From positions 8,919,665 to 8,983,664 of the forward strand of contig JASSKH010000025.1 in the NCBI GenBank assembly GCA_031763025.1: DNA of 64,000 bases, read 5' to 3'. The DNA comes from Macrocystis pyrifera (lineage: Eukaryota > Sar > Phaeophyceae > Laminariales > Laminariaceae). A program made the position numbers and the translations under genes. This document shows positions 1 to 9,642 of the stretch, piece after piece; the first letter of the stretch is position 1, and every line of letters starts with the position of its first letter. The notes under the pieces are model-generated. The model did not search any database, was not told the origin of the DNA, and saw nothing but the letters and a program-made list of their open reading frames with translations.

Positions 1-114
1 CGGAGTGTTGAGATTGAGTGTTGAAGTAAAATGAACGTGCCGCCCCTAAGTCTCCCCCACTCCTCCCCGCAACACCCGAACCGTTTGTATACCTGTTAGG
101 AACATCTTTCTCGC

Positions 115-1912
115 ATGAAGGAGAAGATAGAAGCCGCGAGGCGCGCACGCGAGTTGGCCAGCCCCAGACCACACACCAAGAAACGAACGGCTTCTTTCGC
201 AGGAGGAAGGTCTACTCCGAGAGGGGCGGCAGCCGGGGGCGGGGGCGGGGGCGGGGGGGGGTCTTGGGCCGGCGGCGGCGGCGGCAGCGGTAGCGGTGGG
301 GTTGGGGGTGGGGGTGCTGGGGGAGGAGGAGCAGGGTCGGGCGGGCGGAAGGGGGCCGGGCGCAGCAAGGCTCGCTCTTCGTCGGAGTGTGTCGGGTACG
401 TACGTACAGGGTTTGGCTGTGATTTGTTTTTTGTTTGCTTGGGTTAGGTGTAGGGGGGTTTGTTCGGGGATGAGATTTTGGTTATGTTAGTTTGGTGTTT
501 GGTTTGGTGTTGGTTTGAATAGTGGTCCGCTTGGGTTTTTGCTTCGGTTGGATCGGTGGTCCAGCTTGGCCTGGTTTGGGTAGGGTAGGGTGGGGTAGGG
601 TAGAGTAGGGTAGAGTAACTTTTGTTTCCACTTTTCCCCCCTTTTTACCCTTGTGCTTCCCTTAATCTCGCTGAAGTTAGCGCTGAGTTTAGCGCGGCCT
701 TTAGCGCTGCCTTGGTGGAGTAAAGAAGGTTGTGAAGTGCGGCGTACGGTCAACCCCGCTCAAAACTTGGGGCCATGTTCGTGTTCTTTTATCTGTCGGC
801 CCTCCAGACTCTTTTTTTGTAGTGTCCGGCTACTGTCTATTTTTTTCCCCCCTCCCCAATTGTTTGGTGTTCGACCCTCCCCCCCCCCCCCGCCCCGCTT
901 CTTTTTTTGTTCTCTCTACCTGTCGTTCACCCAAGCTTTTGTCCCCCTTTGCCCTTTTCTTTACTCCCGCCCACGTTCGTCGTATTGCGTCTTGCTTTTT
1001 AACCCCCCACCCTCTCCACACCCGACCTCCGCCTCAACCCCCAAATCCCTCCCAAATCCCTCACGCTTTCCCTTGTCTCCCCCCCCCCCCCCCCCCCCCC
1101 CCCCCCCATGTTGTTCTCACCTCTTATCCCATCCTGACTTCTCTCTTACTTCCACCCCGTTATCACTCCAAACCCCTCACGCCTTCCCTCTCTCCTCCTT
1201 CCAATCTGTTGCTTTCACCCCTCGTCCTTCCCTCACCAGCACACCGGGTCCGCGCAGTAGAGGCCGGCGGGCTGGGGCGGCGGGTGGCAGTCCCCGCACC
1301 CCCCCACCGGCTCAGCTGCCTACGCCGCTTGTTGTACCTCCAGCGCCCGTGGGGGAGATGGCATCTGGCGGGGGCGAGGCGGGGCGAGATCCTTTGCGAG
1401 GGCTGGCGTTGGTTACATCGACGTCCACCTCTAGCGTTGATGCTGGTGCTGGTGCTGCTGGTGTTGGTGTTGGTGGTACCGGTGCTGCTGCTGTTGGTGT
1501 TGGCGGTGATGCTGGTAGTGCTGGTAGTGCTGGCGGTGGGGTTGGTGGCGGTGTCCCTGTTGCTGCTGCTGCTGCTGCTGCTGTTGCTGCTGCTGAGGGT
1601 ACTGGGGCGACAGCAACGGCTGCGGCAAGTATCGCTGGCGCTCCGGTTGGTGATGCCGAAGGGGGTGCGGGTGGCGGTGGGAGTGCTGGCGGCGTACTTG
1701 CTGTCGGTGGCGCCGGGGGTGGCCAAGGAGGCGCAGTAGGGGGAGGGGCCGCTCCGCTCGAGTCTGAGCTTTGCGTTGGTGGCAATGGTGCTGCGATCGC
1801 CGTTGCAGTTGCCGCTGATAGCGCAGCACCATTGCCGCCAGTAGCAGGAACGGCGGCATCACCACCACCAACACCACCACCACCACCAAGGACAACAACG
1901 CCGACATCGTAG
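115..1912 (+). CDS. Possible two-exon gene for a Gly/Ala-rich low-complexity protein
   Basis: I do not recognise a family. Exon 1 (115-395) starts at ATG 115 with a basic helical stretch (MKEKIEAARRARELA), then a poly-Gly region, and stops at a GTACGT donor at 396. Exon 2 starts at 1240 after a long pyrimidine tract ending in CCAG and runs to TAG at 1910-1912. Exon 1 ends with two bases of a codon and exon 2 supplies one, so the frame is kept: 281 + 673 bases give 317 codons plus stop. Exon 2 is Ala/Gly/Val-rich with a Pro/Thr tail. An in-frame TAG at 97-99 sits where an upstream acceptor could be (CTGTTAG|GA), so ATG 115 may lie inside a longer gene. The composition is so biased that chance open frames are possible; matching splice phases are the main support. 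Confidence 0.4.
577..617 (+). repeat. GGGTA-rich short tandem repeat
   Basis: About seven imperfect GGGTA or GAGTA units in a row, inside the putative intron 396-1239. It resembles telomere-like pentamers but is short, interstitial and irregular, so I treat it as a microsatellite. Confidence 0.7.
1079..1107 (+). repeat. Poly-C tract, 29 bases
   Basis: Uninterrupted run of C inside the putative intron 396-1239, in a generally pyrimidine-rich stretch upstream of the acceptor at 1239. Confidence 0.9.
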
Positions 1913-1970
1913 GTTTCGCGTCCTTTTTTTGTAGAAAAAACTGCAGCTTTATTTTGCGCGCGGGCTTAAG

Positions 1971-2016
1971 GGGGGGGGGGGGGGGGGGGGGAGGGGCGGG
2001 GGGGGGGGGGGGGGGG
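1971..2016 (+). repeat. Interrupted poly-G tract
   Basis: Forty-six bases that are all G except one A and one C, about 60 bases after the stop codon of the Gly/Ala-rich frame. A candidate G-quadruplex region on the plus strand. Confidence 0.9.
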
Positions 2017-2370
2017 CGCACGATAGCTGACCTTTCTCTTTTCGGTTGAGTGTCCGTCCATCTACCTGTTTGTGTGGTCTTTTTAGTCATGCTACGATCT
2101 CTGTTTTCCGGGGGGTTGTACTTGCGGTCGACCCCTCGTCATGCACTGGGTGGCAAACAGAAAAGCTGCAGCGTTAAACGTGAAGGCGGGTGGATCCCAT
2201 TGAGTACGTATTGCTATTGTGTGCGATGGGTTTTCGGTCTTGTTTTCGCGCGGACTGAATTCAAAAGTTTAAAACGAACGTATTCTAGTACTACTGCAGC
2301 CGTCGACGGCGGCATGCTCCGGTGTTGGGGGAAAGGTATTACCGCCTCTCACTGAGTGTGGAGACCCCCC

Positions 2371-2371
<1 letters not shown>

Positions 2372-2451
<80 letters not shown>
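2372..2451 (+). repeat. Poly-C tract of about 80 bases
   Basis: Unbroken run of C preceded by six C and one T. Poly-Pro and poly-Gly reading frames across it are artefacts of the homopolymer. The exact length is probably unreliable in any assembly. Confidence 0.9.
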
Positions 2452-2454
<3 letters not shown>

Positions 2455-5050
2455 CGCCGCGCAAAATGCGTGAACGGAGGACATTGGGCGAGCTGGTTAG
2501 CCCCCGGCTCTTCCTGGACTGTGGTGGTATTGGCGATGATCGACATGGCAGTATGCGTTCTGATCATTTTGTTCTGTACTCGTACGTATATGTAACTGTA
2601 TCCACTTTTTTTATGGAATCTGTCTCCCCGCGGCGATGATTGGGTAGAGTACCATAAAGCCAATAGCACGGCGATGGCGGGGGCTGGGGGTTGCGGTTGG
2701 AGTTGTGTTGGAGGTTGCGACTATGGTTGGAGTTGGTCGCGTTTGGGGCTTCGGTTTCGATTTGGGGTTGGGATTGGTTTATTTTTTCGAAAGAAGTCGA
2801 GCCGACCGGCAATGTGAAAAAACAAAAATAGGTGAAGGGAGTTATCGTTCACATCGTTACCCCCGTTGTTGTCCACTCATCGTGATCTCTACGTCACTCT
2901 CGCTCTCCCCCATGCTCCTCTCCTCTTGGCCTCCTGCCCGTCGCCGTCGTGAGATGACCGAATATTGAACATGGGATTAAACATAGGCTCTCTCTTTTCG
3001 TCATCATGGATCATGGCGTGTTTGTTTTTGACTGTTTCGACCGTGGTTCCTCCCACGAATTCACGAGCATTTTGCTGCTACTAATTCAAACGCACAGACA
3101 GGCAAAGGGCCAGACAGGCAGACGGAAACACAGGCAAGACTCTACGTACGGTAGTACACACCACCGGCAAGATTGCGATTGGTCAAATCGCTTGCGGGCA
3201 GAAGGTCCTGACTGGCCTAAAACCGCGGATTGGCGGCACCGTCATTCAAAAGGCGGTGACGTCACTATCCTTCGACAGAATACGGTGGTTGCTGCTGGTC
3301 GTTGATTTTTTCGAGCAGAGCATCTCCAGTCTCATTTTTTTTTAATGCAGAATTTTCACGTTTCTACGAGAAGTGCACCTGAAGAACGAGAATATATGAC
3401 AGGGTACCAAGTACCTGGTATGTTGGAAAAAAAAATCCAGGCGTGAGTCTTTTCGTAGTAGTGTCATGACGCACGACCCTGCCTATTTTCGTTTTCTTCC
3501 AAGGCTCAAAAATCGAAGCGCAAGAAAAATGCCAAGCCGCAAAGCTCCGGCTGTGTCGCCGGAACCAACCTGTATCTCCTCAAAAATGTGGGCGCAGACT
3601 TTTTCAAGTTTTTACTTGTTACAGGGGTAAATCGATCGGAACAGGCCTTTCGAGATTCGAGAGGGAAAACACGCCAAGACCGAAAAAGATAGGACGATTA
3701 TTACATTTACCTGGTATTTATTTCGGCCATTCTTACCGCATGATGGGACCCAAAAACATGTAGCCTCTGGCAAGGGTGCCTGGGGGGAAAAATATGTGAA
3801 CCGTCACATACTTTTTTTTCGCTAGACAGCGGGGGGGGCGGGCGGGGGGGGGGGGGGGGGGGGGGGGGGGTTACTAGAACCAAGCAAGCAAGTGAAAAAA
3901 AAAAAAAATGAAGAAAACAATTTCTATTTTCGTTTTTTTTAACTTCATCATGTGATCACAGCGGTTGCAATGGTTTTTTTTTTCCATTCCGACCTCCCGA
4001 GGTTTGGTGTGTCGTTTTCGCTTTTTCACGGACGCCCCTGTGCCCCTGGGGCTAATTTTCCAGCCGAATTTATCGAAATCCAGGGGGGCACACACAACGA
4101 AAACGGTGACTCGCGCTCGGCGTTTGCACCTTTTTCAATTTGTCGAGAACACCGCACCGTCGAAATTCGCCCGGACGGACGCTGTTGCAACATGCGCCGT
4201 TCGAAGGTAGTAAAGTAGTAGTAGTAGCCGTGGCAATACAGTATACTTGGTATATACCGGGTCGTGGTATACTATACACGGTATAAATAGCAGTTTTGAG
4301 TAAAACGGTACAAAAACGATGGATTCCGTACCGGAGGAGTATACGGTACGGCAGTATCACACAACGTAGCCTGATTCCAAGTCTTCGGCGGCTGATACTG
4401 TACCTACCTGTGGTACCAGGTATGTATAGTGCCTTAGTGTACCTCACATCATTGGTTACATAAGCCGGCGTCCCTGGTGGTATACACGTCAAACCGTCGT
4501 ACTTTAGCTACCGTGTCGAACACCTTTCCTTTTTATCCAACAACTGTGTCCTGCGCTGTCATCTCTTCACTGCCGCCCAGAAGCGTGACTCCCGCAACGA
4601 ACAGCGGCATTCCAAGAACAAGCGGTACAAATTAACCCCTCCACGGGCAATTTTACCGACCGTTCCCGGCGGCTTACACCCTGGCGTGATGATTCGGAGT
4701 TCGGAAGTATGCACCATGCCCCGCACGATGTCTATCATAGCTCCTTTAAAAACGCAACACAGCTGTGCTGACAAGCTGTTGGTGTTGTTGCTGTTGTTGT
4801 GGTTGGGTTGTGACAATGTCCCATCCACCCAAGAGTCAATAAAAAACCAATAAACATACTGTACCCAGTACCAGTATCCTTTGATGTTTGACGTCCTATA
4901 GCTTGGATCCGTTATCCAATCGAATATCCGTTACTCAATTCTGATTGGCTGTATCTTTTTCCTGGGCCGTGCTCTCAGTTCTCACATATCTCATCTTGTT
5001 CGTACTCTTGCCTATCCGAGCACACAGCAGCCCCGCCCTGCCCTGCTTAC
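2452..5050. other. No gene seen
   Basis: Short open frames only, with no recognisable motif. The stretch holds a G tract (3831-3870, one C), a few A/T homopolymers, and a GTAGTA microsatellite near 4210-4230. The area 4230-4480 is rich in GGTATACC-like short palindromes. Confidence 0.5.
3831..3870 (+). repeat. Interrupted poly-G tract, 40 bases
   Basis: G run broken by C at 3839 and 3843. It is similar in kind to the tract at 1971-2016. Confidence 0.9.
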
Positions 5051-5391
5051 CCTGGCCTGTCCAGCATTATTGGACCAAAGCCCCTCTCGGCTCGAATCGC
5101 ACCAGCAACGCTCGTTAGCCAAACGATGAGGACTCCTTTCGCCTTGGGTTCCCTCTTCTCGGCGGCTATGTGTAGCGCCGAACCCAAAGCCAACACCGCC
5201 GCCTCATCCCAGATGAGCCTTATCGAGGGTGTCCCTTCCATGATGAGATCCTGCCACCACTTTGACTCCAGGGACTGGGGTGCTGTGGGGATGACTTCCT
5301 TCCTGAATGGTATCTCAGGCGCAGATCCCAACAAGGTGAGAGCGGTGCTTGGGTCGAAACCACCAGCGGTGGGAGGAGTAAGGTGGTAGAA
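5051..5391 (-). CDS. Exon-like open block; both strands open
   Basis: On the minus strand a clean frame runs from an acceptor (TTTCTACAG at 5400-5392) to a donor (GTAAGC at 5050-5045). It contains segments such as SLESKWWQDLIMEG, LALGSALHIAAEKREPKAK and GVLIVWLTSVAGAIRA, with normal amino-acid variety. On the plus strand the same DNA also has a plausible exon, 5065-5335, between TGTCCAG and an AAG|GTGAGA donor. I favour the minus strand because its composition (Trp, Lys, Glu, an amphipathic stretch) looks more like protein, but I recognise no family. I could not join it in phase to the donor-like site in the minus frame near 5672. Confidence 0.35.
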
Positions 5392-6067
5392 CTGTAGAAA
5401 TGTAGAACTGTAGTAGTAGTAGTGCTAGAGAGCAGGCTTTCACACGCACACGCACAACGTTGACCCCCCGGCTGAGAGTATCAACGAGAGAGACAGGGCA
5501 TCTCTGAAGCTAGCTTTGACTGGATTGACTTGATACAGCAGACTGGGAGGGAAAATGCGTACAGATTTAGTATTGCACCACGTCGCTGAAGGTGACATCG
5601 CGTTAGGGTGGGGGTAGCAACGCGACTTGTTTATTCGCCAGATGAACAACGGCTGTAGGCAACAAGCACTTACTCTGGCGCTTGGTCCTCTTGAAAGGCT
5701 CGACCAAAAACACCGCGCAGGCACGAGGAGGGGGAGGAGGTGCCCAAAAGAGGCTGTGCCCGTATAACGGATGAAGGGATAAAATACGTCGGTAGGCTTG
5801 ACCCGTCCAAAGGTCTTGAGGTTGACGGTCTAAGGTTTGACCCGCCAAATGATATCTACTTACTGTTCTCGTACTGGGTCTATCCTGTTGGTGTGGGTAG
5901 TTTTTGGTACGGCTGTCCGTCGAGGGACACCTCCGTCGAGACGATGACACTACGGTAGTGCTGCCGTACACATACATAGGTTGGTTGGGCGACTCGTGCT
6001 ATGACAGAGAGGCAGCACTTTCTAGCGAACACATTTCTTACTGACGGGGCTCCTTGACCCTTCTAGG

Positions 6068-6113
6068 AGCACAGTCCCGTTTGGGGGCCAAACTACATAT
6101 AATTTGAGTGGTA
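6068..6113 (+). repeat. Relative of the 21.3 kb palindromic repeat
   Basis: Shares the core CAGTCCCGTTT(T)GGGG and, after a short spacer, AATTTGAGTGG with 21331-21370. The second arm of the palindrome is not preserved here. Probably a decayed copy of a small dispersed element. Confidence 0.5.
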
Positions 6114-6309
6114 ATGTGTACCAATATCGTGGAATGCCATTCACGTTTTACAATAAATCTCGTGGTACACCTGCCGCATAGACCCTGGGATTGTTTTCAT
6201 CTTGAATAGTTTTTGCAAGATTGGGTGGAATGGGTAGCTCCTTGGGCGAAGAGAGCACGCGCCGGGCGGTCTAAAGTAGGTTTGACCCGTCAAGACATAC
6301 ATACGTACA

Positions 6310-6348
<39 letters not shown>
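6310..6348 (+). repeat. TTG trinucleotide microsatellite
   Basis: Thirteen consecutive GTT/TTG units. Confidence 0.95.
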
Positions 6349-7024
6349 CTTCACATTAAATCGTCCTTTCTACCCAGCTTCATCAGTAGTACACCCTGTG
6401 TCCGTCCTGATTCCTTACCCTAGAGAGATACTGATTCCGTGGTCGCAGACTGTGAGACAGAGGAAGACCAAAAATAAAAAAACAATCGCAAATTCAAGTG
6501 TCAAGCAAGTGAAATGTCAGCGTACATGCTTACACTTTATGTAATGTTTTTATTGTAGTGTGGGTAGTTCCTTGACGGCTGCCGGTCAAGGGGCACCTCA
6601 AGGTTGAAACTATTAGCAGGTACACAATCATTTTCCGTTGACGATTTGACCCTTACCATCGTGTACTGTTTTAGTGTGACGAAACGAAACGGGGCAAATG
6701 GTTGAGACTACAGCGTTACTGAACTACTGCTGTACCTGCACTGCTGTACTGTACAAATGTTTCTGTTGTCGGCCTGTCAAGGGGCAAGAGTGCCGTCAAC
6801 CGATATAATCTCGTGTCTCGGGGGCTTCTGTATCACAGTAGTAAGGTTTTGCAGCATTTTTTTGCCGACTAACTGCCCAATAATGGCGGCGCTACAGCTT
6901 AGCAGTAGAGTATGGTACTGCTGTACTACAGTTCCGTTTACCGCACATTACAGGGCAACTTTGTTCGCGCCTCGAGGATGCGGGTTGCAGCCCCATCGCA
7001 GGACTTCCTTGCTCCTGTGCCATG

Positions 7025-7538
7025 TGTTGAGTAGCCCCTGTGCTCCGGGCACCCTTGTTGTTGTTGCCGAGGGGGATAGCCCGATGCTCGGCGGAAAAGA
7101 AAGACGAAATAAACCCTATAAACAACCCGTACCCTTGTCGTGGCTGAGGAGCCCTGTTGATGATATGAAATGTATTGAAGCTGGACTTGATAGCAGCGGT
7201 GGCGGTGGCGTGTTAGCCCCTGGGTGGACGGACCCCCTTTTGTACGGTGGCTGATTAACCCCGGTTTAGTAGTTTGGATTGAAGGACGCGGAGTCCTGGA
7301 CACGGAGTCCTCGACACGGAGTCGTCGACACGGAGTCGGGAAAGGAAGTAGATTACAAGAAGAAGTAGCAAGCCACAGCGTACGTCACAGACACATGCGG
7401 CCTAAAACACAATTCAGGGGTAAAGATGGTATCCCGATCGTAGATCCACTCAGACACGAAACCCCCCCGAATCTCCGCAATACCTCACGGGATATTTCCT
7501 CTCAAGATAATCTGACAATGCTGTGAGTATACTTTTCA
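7025..7538 (-). repeat. 3' LTR of copia copy 1
   Basis: 514 bp, TG...CA ends. Within it, 7285-7340 holds four short units of the form GACACGGAGTC. Base 7051 is A, as in the partner LTR (14367), whereas both LTRs of copy 2 have G. An open frame of 100 codons inside the LTR is present in all four LTRs but has no recognisable domain. Confidence 0.95.
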
Positions 7539-7549
7539 GCCCCCCTGCT
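7539..7549 (-). other. Candidate polypurine tract
   Basis: Directly inside the 3' LTR the minus strand reads AGCAGGGGGGC. A purine run abutting the 3' LTR is where plus-strand DNA synthesis is primed in LTR elements. The same sequence follows the LTR in copy 2 (45929-45939). Confidence 0.65.
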
Positions 7550-8082
7550 CGCGACATTGTCATGATTTCGACCCGAATCTTCAACTCCTCGTCAAATTGT
7601 CATACCGGAAATCATACTTGTACTCATTCAATACAGAAAACAACGTTCTCACTATCATTCAAATCATTCCTCAATCAATACCAAAAATAAATTCCAAGAA
7701 AATCAAACCATCCTCGCATCCTGGAATTCAAAAATATTTCGAACAGAGAAAATGACTCCAACGATTCAAACATTGTTTTCGAAACCTACCCAAATCGTCA
7801 ATGTAAAACGGCAATTCTGCATTTCTTCAAATATCCAATTTCGTGAAATCGCATGGTAAAACGCCAATTTCACGTCAAGGTATCAAAACTAAAAAATATA
7901 GATTGCGCAGTGGAAACCACCCTTGTAAAACGGTAATTTCATGTTATCCTCCACAAACTGCGCTCCAACAGAACCAGAAAAAACATGCGGTGTCACCAAG
8001 TGAAAACGGTGAACCCGACAAACTCCATAAAATCACGAACACTTAATCCTCCATCTGAAAACAAAAACTGTCATCCGAAAAA
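7550..8082 (-). other. 3' noncoding region of copia copy 1, with internal repeats
   Basis: AT-rich, no coding frame. Contains three spaced copies of a motif like GTAAAACGGCAATTTC (7803, about 7855, about 7924). Copy 2 has four. The 65-bp difference between the copies lies exactly between two 16-bp repeats, which fits a deletion or duplication by slippage. Confidence 0.7.
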
Positions 8083-9642
8083 TCACCTCAAATTCATCAC
8101 AAAATTCCGGTGGAACTCAAACTCTCTCTCAGGCAACGGCTTCGTGAGAAAGTCTGCGTGCTGGTACCTCGAAGCTACGTGAATAATTTCCAATTCCTTC
8201 CTCTCCACTAGCTCCCTCAGAAAGTGGTGCCGCACGTCAATGTGCTTCGAGTTCGAATTCGAAATCGGATGCTTCGCGATCTGAATCGCCCCCTCGTTAT
8301 CCTCAAACAAAGGAATGCACGGCATACCAGCCTTCGGCAACATGAACCGCCATACCTGCCTCAGAAACAAAATATCGTGCGCAACCATAGCCATGCTCAC
8401 ATACTCTGCCTGCGTCGTAGATGTTGTCACACAATTCTGCGTCTTCGAGATACAGCTGACCGCCCCCCCCGCACACAGAATCACTCCTCCTGACACCGAC
8501 CTCCTGTCTGCTGCCTTGCTTGCGTAGTCAGCGTCTGCAAATGCAACCAAGTTCAGCCCCTCGACAGTACCTCTCTGAAATGAAATACCAAAATGGCTCG
8601 TCCTCACTGCATACCCCAGGATATTGAGCGCCGCATTCCAGTGAATCAGTTTCGGCGAACTGCAATACCTCGCTACTGCCCGTACTGCGTTCAAAAGATC
8701 GGGTCTGGTCAACCGAGCGACCCACAGAAGCGATCCGACCAATTGTCGAAAAGGTTCGTTCACCTCCGGCTCATCTACATCAAACTCCCAAAGTCTGTAC
8801 GTCGTGCTCAACGGCGTACTTTTCCCCCACGTAACACCGTATTCTCCTGCCAGGTTGTCGACGTATGTCTTCTGGGAAATCGTCAATCTTCCTGCCTCCC
8901 TGTCTCTCTCGTAATAGCACCCGGAATACCACGTCAAATCCCCCAAGTTCTTCACTGGAACCAATTTGTTCAGGTCTTCCTTGAACTGATCACACCTTGC
9001 CTGTTCTCCCACTGCAAAAATGTCGTCGACGTGAACCACCAAGAGCAAAACGACTTTTCCTTCCTCAATCAGACGAAACACACATGGATCGGCCAGGCAC
9101 TGTTCGAAACTCAGACGCAAAAGACATTTCTTCAACTTCGCAAACCACTGCCTGGATGCCTGCCTCAACCCGTAAAGACTCTTGCCCAAATTCACGATCT
9201 TCCCCGACAACGCACCACATCCCTGCGGTAAACGCATGAACACCTCTTCCTCGAGTTCCGCTCGGACGAAAGCCTGATCAACATCCAGGTGAAACAACCC
9301 CAAGTCAAGCTCACACGCCAAGGCTGCCAGCAAACGAACACACGACACATCTACAGTAGGTGCATACAGTTCCCCAAAATCCAAGAATTCTCTCTGCATA
9401 TCACCTCTGGCAACAAGTCTCGCCTTCGCTTTCACAGGCCAACCGAACGCATCAACCTTCCAGTCAAACACCCATTTCGACCCGATACAATTGTCTATCT
9501 GCTGTTGCTCCGGCACAGGCTCGAAAACCTGTCCTTCAGCCAACCCGTGAATTTCTCTCTGCATGGCATCTGAAAACTGCACCGAATGATCACCCTGCAC
9601 GGCATCCCTGTAACTTTTCGGCACGTGAAGGTCACTCGCGTG
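8083..9642 (-). CDS. Reverse transcriptase-RNase H part of copia pol, copy 1
   Basis: A 513-codon open stretch counted from 9624; it is the direct in-frame continuation of the integrase frame after TGA 9645-9643. Reverse transcriptase: KARLVARGD (about 67-75), HLDVDQAF with Asp 114, SLYGLRQASRQW (149-160), and VHVDDIF with the catalytic pair Asp 200-201. RNase H: ADADYA with Asp 364, TTQAEYVSM with Glu 407, EDNEGA with Asp 442, SKHIDVRHHFLRE (459-471), and HADFLTKPL with Asp 491. All catalytic residues expected of copia enzymes are present and there is no internal stop. Residue 389 is Ala here and Pro in copy 2. How this part would be translated is open because of the TGA; no ATG sits at its start (CCG codes the Pro before Lys-Ser-Tyr). 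Confidence 0.93.
   Translation of the reverse strand, partial: HASDLHVPKSYRDAVQGDHSVQFSDAMQREIHGLAEGQVFEPVPEQQQIDNCIGSKWVFDWKVDAFGWPVKAKARLVARGDMQREFLDFGELYAPTVDVSCVRLLAALACELDLGLFHLDVDQAFVRAELEEEVFMRLPQGCGALSGKIVNLGKSLYGLRQASRQWFAKLKKCLLRLSFEQCLADPCVFRLIEEGKVVLLLVVHVDDIFAVGEQARCDQFKEDLNKLVPVKNLGDLTWYSGCYYERDREAGRLTISQKTYVDNLAGEYGVTWGKSTPLSTTYRLWEFDVDEPEVNEPFRQLVGSLLWVARLTRPDLLNAVRAVARYCSSPKLIHWNAALNILGYAVRTSHFGISFQRGTVEGLNLVAFADADYASKAADRRSVSGGVILCAGGAVSCISKTQNCVTTSTTQAEYVSMAMVAHDILFLRQVWRFMLPKAGMPCIPLFEDNEGAIQIAKHPISNSNSKHIDVRHHFLRELVERKELEIIHVASRYQHADFLTKPLPEREFEFHRNFVMNLR

Larger units (their letters stand above)
5392..7019. other. No gene seen
   Basis: Only short frames. The region carries a TTG microsatellite (6310-6348), a half-palindrome related to the hairpin at 21333-21389, and many CTGTAC or GTAGTA short motifs. 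Confidence 0.5.

Noticed and set aside
577-617. Telomere or chromosome end
   Set aside because: Only about seven irregular GGGTA units, interstitial, with no long array at the window edge.
2269-2669. Poly-Pro and poly-Gly proteins across the C80 tract
   Set aside because: Any frame across a C homopolymer is open; no support on either side.
4070-4492. Minus-strand frame of 140 codons
   Set aside because: Rich in Tyr/Arg/Thr from GGTATACC-type short palindromes; no motif.
7224-7526. 100-codon frame identical in all four copia LTRs
   Set aside because: Identity follows from the LTRs being near-identical DNA; it has no recognisable domain and lies on the strand opposite to the element's genes.
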